From assembly GCA_024509875.1 (NCBI GenBank), contig JAMPIV010011344.1, positions 1 through 64,000 on the forward strand: a stretch of DNA of 64,000 nt. The letters are read 5' to 3'. Below the pieces are notes generated by a model, which made no database searches, was not told the origin of the DNA, and saw only the letters and a list, made by a program, of their open reading frames with translations. Each line of letters begins with the position of its first letter. Position 1 is the stretch's first letter. The translations under genes and the position numbers were made by a program. The stretch comes from Oreohelix idahoensis (Eukaryota; Mollusca; Gastropoda; Stylommatophora; Oreohelicidae). Of this stretch, positions 23,801 to 35,800 are shown piece after piece.

Positions 23801-26800
23801 TTATAAGTAGTCACAATACTCTTGATTTGTAAAATGATAATTAATCAATGTAAATTAATTAACCTTGTTACTTTGCCAAGTGTACATCATTCCTGTCCTA
23901 GAACGGTATCTTTTGTTATCATATAGTTATGAAATATATCAATAATCAATATAGTAATTTATGTAATGAAATGTCATGAAAGCAACAACGTGAAAGACAA
24001 TAGAAACATTACCGACAAGACACGATAATCAAAGACGAGTGAACACAATCGTAGAAATCAACAAAAATAGAAATGTGTAACTAAAATAGAATATCGTAAA
24101 AATTTACGATGACAACTACGATCAGATACTCAACAGGACAATTGACAACACAGTGTAAAAACATAGGTTTTGTAAAAACTGAACGACAGGAAAGGTGAGA
24201 CGGACGCATAATACAAACAAAATTCATCATAAAACTAAATACGAGTAAAAATAACTACCAAAAACAACAAGTAAACGTGACGAAACAGCTAAACAGATAC
24301 TATCATAAGGAACAATTAGCGATCGGAACTTCAGCAAGGTTTCTAGCCTTTGACAGGAATTATCGCTCAATTGAAACTTACAAGTTGAGCCCTACAGAAC
24401 GTCTGACGAAGAGCCCGAATTGGCTTCGAGATGGATCTCATTCGTCAGATCAACCTCCCTACCTCCCACGACGAATGTACAACATATAACATATAACATG
24501 GAAAATGTAAAGATGGACATAACTATAGAAGGCACAGCTAAAAGTAATAAAATGTACAACGAAAGCACGTTATACTCATCTCGCGTGTGCCGGGAAAAAA
24601 CAATGTGCCTCGTCTCCGTGGATGTACGTCTGAGGATAAAATACTTCGCTCTGCGTATATAACAACAGCTCGCACGTAATAATGACGAATAGGTGATCCC
24701 AAGGCAGTCAGTCACTGTAAAACTTGACGTGGAGGTTGATTGATGACCTTGAGCATTTGGTAACCGTAAGTTGATTCTGATTCATCATCACACTAGGTTC
24801 CAAGTTTGAGATGTTGTCGCCTTGAAAGTTCAAATCTTCTTTTCAACCGATACTTGGATTGAGTACGTTCCTGTGAAATTATTTATTTCCAGACCACACT
24901 GGCATACCATTTACTGTTGGGTGTGTTCATTCTAATGGTAAAGAACTTCATTACGCGAATGGTTGCAAAGGAACAAAAAATGTCAGAAAATGTTCTTCAA
25001 AACGAACTCCAACAAGTAGTGTTTAACTGGTCACTTACTGGCAGCACACAAGTCTGTGATGACTGTACATATATTTTATTTAACGTGACACATACGGAGT
25101 GGAACAAGACGATCATAGTTACAGGTGCAAAAGGGTCATACGTCAAAAATGTTGATAATTACTTTTCAAGTTCATGAAGATTCTCTAACAATTAAGTCCT
25201 CTTATTCAAGTGACTAAGGGTCACTTCCTCTACCATATCATATGTATTGCAGTCAAGTCCGTTGACCTTCTTTCAAGGACGTATCTTATGGCCAACGGAT
25301 TCATTCTCAAGGAGCAATACTTCTTATCATACTTGTAACAATTCCAGACTTTTTCCATACGATACTTAGGTAGCATATATATATATAAATCCAAACAAAG
25401 TCATCCACGACAATACGACCAGGTTAGAGTTCTGTGTTGACTAACCTCTCTATATCCATGCCACGACTTTGGCATTGACGAAAATACGGCATATAAAAAC
25501 ATGTGAAGCATACAAATCAATTAACTTCGTTTACTCGTAGGTATCCTCCCTCTACGGTAATTCAAAAGGGCTAACGACTCCGTCTGTCCATTCTAGGAAT
25601 GACATACTACGATGAATTCCCGCTAGACCAAAACTAGGAGCGGCCTGATACTTTAATTTAACTCAATAAACATTCGATGTGACATGGGGCGACACTTACT
25701 TGATACTTCCACTATTGGCTTCATCATGAATACCAGTAGATATCATTACAAAATAATGGCTTCTTCAAACTTGCCAGAAAAATCCAAGAAATATATATCG
25801 GACATAAACATGGTCCGAACTGCCCCGTTCAAAACATGACGTCAGAATTCCCTAACTAGGTTACCCGTGCGTCCAAAGCAACTCACACTGCATTGTGCAC
25901 GTCAGTGCGTGAATCAATCGAACGCACAAATAATATAACTATTTTAAGACTGGTGCGTACATTTGGCAGGACCGAAGACTACCCCCTTTTAGGTAATAAA
26001 TGTACGTAACAGCTCTCTAATGTCCTTTTTCATTCCAAATGTCTATAATGTTTATATGGTTCGCTGGATGGTCTGTAAAACATTAACAAAATATCACAGG
26101 AAGCTGACACTAGTAAATAATATTCATATATGGATTAGTGATATTTTAAAAGACCCTAGAGCACTCTGGATAATATTTCAGTCTATTGCATGGGTTGGTA
26201 AATACATTTTTGATAGACTAAAATTAGTCTTTTCTTGAAAGTGGTCTATATTATTACTCATAACTGATTACTATATGTAGAATATCACTAAAAGTCCTTC
26301 ATATACTATCATTTATCTTTACTGTGATGTATAATATTTTTTGTCTTTGTTGTATAATAACAATACAATGTATGATTTAATTTAAAAGCTTCACGCGGCC
26401 TTTAACGTCCTTTTTCTTTCCAAATGTCTATAATATTTATATGGTTCGCTGGATGGTGTGTAAAACATTAACAAAATATCACAGGAAGCTGACACTTGTA
26501 AATAATATTCATATATGGATTAGTGATATTTTAAAAGATGCTGGAGCTCTCTGGATAATATTTCAGTGTTTATGCATGGGTTGGTTTCATTCACTAAAAT
26601 GAGTCTTTTCTTGAAAGTGGTCTATATTATGACTCATAACTGAATACTATATGTAGAATATCCCTAAAAATCCTTCATATTCTAATTCTACATTCATTTA
26701 TCTTTACTGTGATATATAATATGTGTGTCTTTATTGTGTAATAACTCAGAAACTTTAGAATTTATAAAGGTACTGCTTTAAGGTAAAAAAATAATTCTGG

Positions 26801-29800
26801 CAAAACTGATGAAAAAATTCTGGCCTGCAAGAGTTAAAAACTTTCCAACATGAATGACCTGATTATTTGTCGAAGTTAAAAAAGACAGATGTAAGAAATG
26901 TTGATACTTCTGGAATGTTGCGCTATTTTCCATTACTTTTCAACTGAAGGGCTGGATTTTGAATTGATCCTCAAGTAATAATGCAACCATTTTGCTGCTG
27001 AGTTAAAAACCCATTCATGTATTTCTTCTTTAAGAGCTGTAAACAATGAAGTGTTCCTTCTCCTTGCTCGTTTCGTTTTTGTTGCATTTCTTGCAAAAAT
27101 TCTTTCATTTAATGCGAGTCCGGAACAAGTTTTTCCTTGATTCCAAATTCCCACATTGCATTGGAATTGCCATGGCTTTCTGCAAATTCTATCATTTTCA
27201 GCTTAAAGCCAGCCTCGTAGACGTACGCTTTTTTTTAAAAACTCATTGTAATAGCACATTTGGGACACATTTTTTAAATAGTTTTTAACTAAATGCCACT
27301 GTATTTACAACAAATGATTTTAACAGTTGTGCATGGCGGTGTACACGTAACAGGAAGTATGAAAGCATGATGGACATGTTTTATTAACTGTACATCATTT
27401 GTATCTTGTATCGAGTGTATGTTTTAATTATTACCACAATTAGTAGCCTAATCAAATTGATTCAAACATTTTAAATGTATTAATTAAGATGTTTTGTTAA
27501 AAAACATTTAATGAAGCAGCAAGTTTATATCTGAATGAACCAGTTTTGTGTTTCGTTGGCTTCCTGCTTTTGCAAGCGCAGAATTTTAAGCTGCGCCTTC
27601 AAAATATAGCATATCGCAGAAAGTGGGTGTCTGGTGGATTGTATTTATTCGTGCACTCTGTTGTATCAGTGTGCAGAAATGTAACAGTCAAGCGAAGTAT
27701 GTGTAGGGTAATTAGGAAGATGAACAAAAAGTGTGAAGGCTAAGCTTAGAAGCTTATGAATGAATAGTAGGAGAAATCTGATACAATAGTTTTTTTTAAA
27801 TTGCTTTTACTTGCCACATGGTTTCACAGTGCTGCAACATATACGTGTGCTGTTAGTTATTTTTTCCTACTCCATAAGATACAACTATACACCTTGTCTT
27901 CCATGATAATGACATCACAAACCCATATATCATGTATATTCTCATCAAGACATCATGCAGTATTTTTAACTCAGCATATTATATCGACTTCCTTCTCACT
28001 TTGCGGTGAAAAAATATTGCCGTCATCGCATCGGTAACCATACACGTAGCCATTTTTTTTTTACCAGCTTTGTCACATTCCTGCCATGACTCCACCACGT
28101 CTCCTTCTGCAACCGCTAACTCAAAAGTTGCAAGTGCCGAGAACTTCGCGCTTGTATAACGAAATGGGCAGGAGGTGGAGCTGAGCCTGTGTTTTGCGCG
28201 AAAAGTGGGTATAGCATCCCGCATTTCTGCCTACAAAGTGCAACCCAGTATGCGGCAGGAATGGAAGGGGGGGGTGCAACAGTCACCAATTTCAAGAATC
28301 TTTTTGTTTGACTCGACAATAAGTCAGGGGAACATTTTTTAAGATCCAAAATAGGACTAAATTTATCGACTTATACTCGAGTATGTACGGTAATTGTTTT
28401 CCATGAGTGTCATCAATTTTGTTTCCCAGTTGAGTATGTTAATATTTTGTATTGTTTTTTTTTTCTAATTTTCTTTGAAGTTCCTCTATTGATTATTTAT
28501 TTCTTGTTATTGATTATTTTTGTTGATGTATTGACTGTCCTGGCAGTGATTTATAACTAGGTATGCCATGTTTTTGTCATGATACTGTAGCACAACTGCT
28601 ATTCATTCATGTATGTTTTAAATTACATTCAAAGTTCTATAACCGAGGTTCAAGTCATTGTTCTTATGTGTTGTTTTCTGTTCCTGAACATCTCTGTCCA
28701 TTCCTCTTGCTAATTCTGGTAGGTCCACAAAGTTGCATTTTGTGTGCATTCTTATTTTTTTTAATTTGTGGTCGTTATTGGTGGCTTCAATTCCCCCGCC
28801 CTTTTTTCTTTTTACAAGAATGGGGGGGGAATAATTGTCTCTCGTGTTAAAATGTTTTAATTTAAAACTCCAGCTCAATAAAGTCTGATTGTTTTCATTA
28901 AATTTATGTCAAATGTAGTCTTGAGTTCACTAAATTTTTTTAATTTCTCGTTTATTTACAGTTCTGGCAAGCAGCTGGATCTAAAAAAGTCTTCTTATAA
29001 AAAGGTCTGAAGTTTAATATTTTTGTTTTTATTTTGAACCTTCAAAGGTGTTGAAGTTCTGTCCTGTAAACGGTCTTACCCTCTTTCATGCTGTTACTGA
29101 ATGTTTATGGCACATTCTTTCATACCATCTTTAAGTATATTTATCTGCTTTGTTGTTCTTTTGTTCGCTTAGTTAAAATGGCCATTATTCTTTTTAAATT
29201 AAATCAGCCATTTTGCTTCTAGCCATGTGGCAGAATCAGGTATAATCATATTTATTTTCATGTTTTATACTCATTTCTCTCTTTCTTTCCTTTCTATTGC
29301 TGTTCGTTGTCCCAGATAAAGGCCTTGTGGCCATAATATTGGTTATTTTCTTATCCTTTGTTCTGTTAAGACATATTATCTTTTTTTCTTCTATTTTCTC
29401 CTAGATTTCATCTTGTTAAATTATGTAATAAAAACTACTTCTAAATCAGTTTCTTTTAACGTATTAAGACAATGACCAGGCAAGATTTCTCTTTGTCTAC
29501 ACTAATTATACAGATGCTATAATTTACATTTATTTTCCCAGTTATCTAAATTCTTGCAAGCCAAAGAGAAAGAAGGATATATCACTATAAAGGTACAGAG
29601 TAAGGGCGTTGATGTCATCACTGAAATTGACAAGTCACATTTGGGGTAAGTCTGCTGCTGTAATGTATTCAGTAACGTTTGGTGACTGGGTTCACGTCAT
29701 TGTTGAAATAGTTCTGATATATTCAGCCGTCAGCTAATATGTAAGATGATGTTAAAAAGAACAGAAAACTGAAATTTTATAAATGGGAATTGCAGTGCTG

Positions 29801-32800
29801 ATATAGCTGAGCACTCTTCCTTGATTCTTCTTAGGTCGGGAAACTGTATTGTTTCTACATCACTTCTTCATTGTCATATTCTGTTAACGGCTTCTTTGCT
29901 TCTCAAACACGAACATCTTTGTCCTGTTTTGTGATTTTATTTTTGTATTTGTTTCATCGTTATCGAATGTCATGCCGACTTCATTAGCAATCACGTCTCT
30001 GAAGTAGTCCTATGGTCCCTAGAATCTTGAATCATGAAATTTTGTTTTTTTTTGTTCCATGCCAAGTGATCATCATGTTCCTTTGTGGAGCATGTAGCCA
30101 CCACTGTTGCTGGTCCCCTTACAGGAACACTGCACCCAGTGTTCACATGCTCCTCCTGCAGCGGTGGTGTCTGTAGCTTCTTTTACTTGATGATGTTTAC
30201 CAGCTCCATGCACAACCTCTTATTAGTTGCTTTGTACAACATACCTGAGGGGGGCAGTCTTTCTTTGTCTCTTCGGAGACCCCCGGGAACTACATGGGGC
30301 ACCATGTAGACAGTTTACTTAGATATTTCTGTTTTCCTGTTCTTTGATTTGAGTTGATATTTACAACTATTATTCAAATTTGTGTTTGTTTTATTAGCTG
30401 TAACCATATCTAGTAGATGTTTTTATGTTTTGCTGTTAAAACTAGGGATGCACAAGTACCCAGCTGGGTTGAATAATAGCCTACCTGGTACTACCAAACA
30501 TGACTTGGTATTTATGCCAAGCACCTGGGCTACCATTGATAAATGTGGTTCCTGTTATGTGATTTTTCTTTACTTTAAATAGGAGTATTGCCTCGTTTTG
30601 GTGAGGTGCATCCTATTCAACCATGACGCAATATCAGACGGTTATATTAGGTTGCATGTCTAAATGTGAAAAACTTTGTGTCTGGTGTATGGTTTGTAGT
30701 TTCTTTAATTTACTGTGTAGTGTGTTACTTTGCCAATACTAATTTCTTTCTTAGCCATAGTTTGAGCAAGTCTTAAGGTCATATTTACATCACTTTGTAT
30801 GTCGTATGAATTTAACTCATCGTTATTTATTGTGATGGTCTTGTCTTTGCACTTTTCAGGGGTGGCAGGTGGGGGTGGATGAAAGGAGTAAACTAATTGG
30901 CTGGGAACTCAAGCCCGGCCAAGTATACTGTTGTTGAGAACTCGGTATCTGGCTGAAAACCACTACTCGGCCAAGTATACTATTGTTGAGAACTCAGTAT
31001 CTGGCTGAAAACCACTACTCGGCCAAGTATACTATTGTTGAGAACTCAGTATCTGGCTGAAAACCACTACTCGGCCAAGTATACTATTGTTGAGAACTCA
31101 GTATCTTCCTGAAAACCACTACTCGGCCAAGTATACTATTGTTGAGAACTCAGTATCTGGCTGAAAACCACTACTCGGCCAAGTATACTGTTGTTGAGAA
31201 CTCAGTATCTGGCTGAAAACCACTACTCGGCCAAGTATACTATTGTTGAGAACTTGGTATCTGGCTGAAAACCACTACTCATACATCCCTAATTAAAACA
31301 GTTGTTAAAACATGCAGATCTGTTATTGTTGATTTTATATCCTCCAACTTATATTCCTCTTTATTATCAATATTTCTCATGATGTTTTCCACTGTGTAAA
31401 GAGAGGAGGTTGGGATAATACGCATTCTGTATTATTCTTTGTTTCATTTGTTGGTGTTTCTTTGTGATCATATCTGTATGTTGTACTCTGTCAAATGCCT
31501 TTGTCTAGTCAATGAAACACAAGTATAGGTCTTCATCCACTGTTAGGGAATGTCGTCGTATTTGCTTTAAAAAAGATTAATGATTGGAAATAATGTGAAG
31601 AAAATAAAACTGTAAGGCAAAAGGATTATAGAAATCATTCAAGGACATGCCTGTTTTATTCATCCAGACTGCGAGATTTGCAAGTGCCAGAGGTGGTAGA
31701 AGAAGAAGCAGCAACAAAGCCAGGAGGGCAGAGTGAAGAAGAAACCTTCAAGCCCTTGACCTTTACAGATGTGTACTGCGTTAATGGTGCTACACAAGAC
31801 TTGTTTGCAGAAGCAGGGCTCTTGTATGTATGACTATAGTATCATCAATGTTTTGTCCTGTCAGATTCCTTTTTTTTAATTTTTGGCAAATGTAAGGCAT
31901 TTTTCTCTTTAAAATTACATATAAGCTAAACTCTATTCAGACATTTCATATATGTGTGATTTCTCCTTCTTTGATTTTCTTCTTCCTTTACAGCACAGAT
32001 CTTCAGCTAATTCATGCCTAATTCTCCTGTTTGACTGTTAATGTCCATGTCTTCTTTATTATACTTATTTCTGTCTTCATCTGTCTTTTCTTTGTGTTTT
32101 TTGGGTCTCCCTCTGTTCTTTTACCCTGGCGCTGCCTAAATAGGGAATGCCTTGTGTTGTTATTATCTGGTTTTCTCACTGCATATCTGTGGTTTAAATA
32201 GTGTACTCAATTTCTGCTAGCGTAAGCATGGGGTCATTTGATTTTGAGGTAGCAAAGATTGCATTTGTTTTCCCTACGGTTGATTTGTATATTTTTAACG
32301 CCATTAATTAGTCAATTGACTTCATTACATTTTTGTTTGATCATATATTACTAACGTCCTGTATAGTTCCCGGAGGTCTCTGATGATACACAGAAAGAAC
32401 ATGTCTACTACACCCTCATTCAAGACAACTAATATGAGGTTGGCAACCTCATCATGTCAAACACACTACTACAGAAACTATGTGCATGCTTCCTGCAAGG
32501 GGACCAGCAGCAGTGGTGACTCCTTGCTCCATAAGGAGCAAAAAGGCACATGATGATGATGATATATTACTAACATGCAGAACCTGTACTGGAAATTGGT
32601 TTAGCACAGGGGTCGGGAACCCGCGGCTCACGAGCCGCATGCGGCTCCTTAAGCCATCTCGTGCAGCTCTTGAAAAATTTTGTTTATTATTTCAATTATA
32701 TTAATATATATATTATTGAATGAGGGATACCATGTGATTTTTTTTTCCTGCGGCTCTTCAATTTTTTTAAAATAGAGACAAAATTAAATATTTGGCTCTT

Positions 32801-35800
32801 TGTCATGGAAAGGTTTCCAACCCCTGGTTTAGCACAACACTTATCTAAGGTTGCAGAACCCTAATATATATAATTCCACTGTTTTTTGTTTTTTTTTTTG
32901 GTAGTAAAGGTGATGCGTTGTTGATGTCAGATGTCAGACTTCATGTGACAAATTACATCAAGGCAAATAATCTTCAACGAGAGAATGATAAGAAGTAAGT
33001 AGAAAGTGAGTGAGGAATTTCAGGTCATTATGAAAATTTGATTACTTGTTGACTGATTGAGAATTTTAGTTTGCTCTTCTGTTTGATGCACATCTTATAT
33101 TAACCATTTGAGCCTGACGCTACAATTTTACCAAAAACCTTCTCCCAGAACCTCTTGGCCATTACTGTTGCCACGCAGCTTCCATTATTACACATGTAAC
33201 ATTTTACCACCTTAGGTAGGTAAATTACAGATCATGAAATGGGAATATAAATTGGATGCCCTGCAATCACACCTATGCAACAAACTACATTCCTCGGTTA
33301 TTGTATTTGATCGCATGTCTCATGTAGTGTTCACAGAGTGAACTAAAATGTTATTTTCCTCTGAAAATAACAAACATATTTCAAAACATTTGAATATTTA
33401 CTAGTGACAAATTACATTTAAATGCCAAATGCGCTAACATTGCTGGCCACAATAGCATGATAAAAATCAAGTAAAAATTCATCGAGATAAAAGGTAAGTC
33501 TCACGATTTAGCTTTTGCAAGATTACAAGCTCAAAGAAAACAGGAATCTGACATAAAATTCTCAGCATCATCACCATTTCCCCTTTCGTTCCCTAGGAAG
33601 TATGGAGCCGCAGTTGCAGCAGGTCCCCTAGTAGGAAGCTCACAGCAGGTCCCCTTATAGGAAGCTCAGAAAAGGTCCCCTTGTAGGAAGCTCAGAAAAG
33701 GTCCCCTTGTAGGAAGCTAAATAAAGGTTCCCTTGTAGTACCTTAGACCTAAGGCATCTTTTATATTTGGACATGCGCCCTAATATAACCGACTAGGTTG
33801 AACGGGACGCACCTCGCCAAAACAAGGCAAAACTTTAAAAAAAAAAAAAAAGGTCCCCTTATAGGAAGCTCAGAAAAGATCACCTTATAGGAAGCTCAGA
33901 AAAGGTCCCCTTGTAAGAAGCTCAGAAAAGGTCACCTTATATGAAGCTCAGAAAAGGTCCCCTTGTAGGAAGCTAAAAAAGGTCCCCTTGTAGGAAGCTA
34001 AAAAAAGGTTCCCTTGTAGGAAGCTAAAAAAAGGTTCCCTTGTAGGAAGCTAAAAAAAAAGGTTCCCTTGTAGGAAGCTCAAAAAAGGTTCTCTTGTAGG
34101 AAGCTCAAAAAGGTCCCCTTGTAGGAAGCTCAAAAAAGGTTCCCTTGTAGGAAGCTCAAAAAGGTTCCCTTGTAGGAAGCTCAAAAAGGTCCCCTTGTAG
34201 GAAGCTCAAAAAAGGTTCCCTTGTAGGAAGCTCACAGCAGGAACTCTTTTATTTTCAGTAATCTAGTTTCAGAAACCTGACCAAACAGAATATTTGTAGG
34301 TTTCCTCGCACCATTCAGAAATCACCTGAAGAGTCTCATATATTCTGGAACATATCTCCTGATACCAACAACGTGAAGAAATCCAAAATAAATAATGTTT
34401 TTAAAATTTCAAACTTTCTGGACAGTTATTTGTAAAAATTGTCCTCATTTTTTATTGGTTGTCTGGGTAAAAAATACATTCCTACGTCATCTGTTAGAAG
34501 ACTTAACAATTGTGATGTACTTAAAAACTTAAAATGTAATTTTATTGAAGTAAAATGTATACAGAATTACATAAAATATGCAATGCAATCTGGAAAAGAG
34601 ATTTGTTAAACAACATGTTGTTTCCTGTTTTCCCCAGATGTGGCAGTGAAAAATGAAACTCTCTTGAATAAAATGTATTCATATTTACAACAAATTTCCA
34701 AATATTAAAATTTCAAAGCAGACTTTTAAAAGAATTTTCAGGAAGCCAAAATGTTTTAATTATGACTAAAGTGAGTGAGAAAGAACACACAGACAACATC
34801 AGGAAGAAAAATACATTGTGTTGGATTTATTAAACAACCAGTGCGTCTGATATTTCAAATATTTGAAATTATGAATAGTTATCCAATTTTTTTAGATCAG
34901 TATGTTGACAAATGAGGGCAATCCAAGAGGAATAAGATGGACTACATTTTCTACATTGGAAGATCTGGAATATGCAGATGACATTGCACTGCTAGCACAT
35001 TCACATCAACACATCCAGGAAAAAACGGATAGACTTAATAAGTATAGCCAGCAGGTGGGCTTGAACATCAACCTAAAGAAGACAGAGGTCATGACGCTCA
35101 ATGTGAGCAACCCTGAGCCCATATCAGTAAGGAATCAGCAACTGGAACAGACAGGTGCCTTCACATACCTAGGATGCATAGTAACACCAGACGGTGGAGC
35201 AAGCAAAGACATCAACAACAGAATGAACAAAGCAAGAACAGCCTTTTTTAGTCTAAACAACATCTGGAAGTCCTCTCAGTACAGCACAAGCACAAAATTA
35301 GGATTGTATCAGAGCTGTGTGCTTCTCTATGGCGCGGAGAGCTGGAGAGTTACAGAGAAGGAAATGTCGAAATTGTCCTCTTTTCACACAACATGCCTAA
35401 GAAAAATTCTCCAAATCTTTTGGCCGAATATCATCACCAACCAAGATCTGCTTACTCGGAGCAAGCAAGAGGACATGCACACCATCATAGCTGGCAGACG
35501 CTGGAGCTGGGTTGGCCATGTCCTCAGAAGAGACCCCGATGCCATTACAAGAACAGCTATGCTATGGACCCCTGAAGGAAAACGAAAGAGAGGCCGACCA
35601 AAAACAACTTGGCGGAGGACGTGGAGGCTGAGATGCAAAGAATGAACCAGAGTTGGGGCACTGTACGAAGGATGGCCGCCGACCGAGCAAAGTGGAATCA
35701 ATTTGTTGTTGCCCTACAAGACGCCACCAGGCGTAATGGCCACTGACTGATTGACGGTCGGCGGCTAAGGATCAAAGAAGAAGAAGATGTTGACAAATAA

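Larger units (their letters stand above)
16582..26011 (-). mobile_element. Ty3/gypsy LTR retrotransposon with integrase before RT (Gmr1-like order)
   Basis: About 9.4 kb, read on the minus strand: 5' LTR (26011-24915), leader, gag-protease (23794-21560), pol with integrase, then RT, then RNase H (about 21568-18765), a 1-kb non-coding region, polypurine tract and 3' LTR (17681-16582). The usual gypsy order puts integrase last. RT motifs (LSKGYWQVPL, MPFGLMNAPATF, YIDD) are gypsy type, not copia type. Flanks: ggcct at 16577-16581 against gctct at 26012-26016, so any target duplication is imperfect. Confidence 0.9.
12908..26833 (+). mobile_element. piggyBac element with nested insertions
   Basis: Flanked by TTAA at 12904-12907 and 26834-26837. 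The left end reads ctcttagaggccg and the right end in reverse reads ctcttgcaggcc, a short inverted repeat. Inside, in order: a SINE (about 12914-13270), transposase (13539-15349, broken), a ~385-bp tandem array (15345-16581 and 26012-26746) split by a gypsy retrotransposon (16582-26011). Without the SINE and gypsy the element would be about 4.1 kb. Confidence 0.75.
12846..28390 (-). mobile_element. Pogo/Tigger-like element, decayed, split by later insertions
   Basis: Left end: TA (12844-12845) then ccagctgtactagagtacat..gtcgat. Right end in reverse: TA (28391-28392) then ccgtacatactcgagtataa gtcgat. The two share tacta/cgagta..gtcgat with a few mismatches. Its own sequence is 12846-12903 plus 26838-28390, about 1.6 kb; the rest is the piggyBac inserted at a TTAA. 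A remnant of the transposase N-terminus lies at 26933-27255. The centre and right of the transposase gene are gone, so this is a deletion derivative. Confidence 0.55.

Noticed and set aside
16577..26016. Clean 5-bp target duplication of the gypsy element
   Set aside because: ggcct and gctct match only in part; I could not establish it.
27979..28224. 81-codon minus-strand frame as a gene
   Set aside because: Lies in the outer pogo-like element's end region; no domain and no conservation evidence.
30897..31285. CRISPR-like array
   Set aside because: Units are adjacent with no unique spacers, and the DNA is animal.
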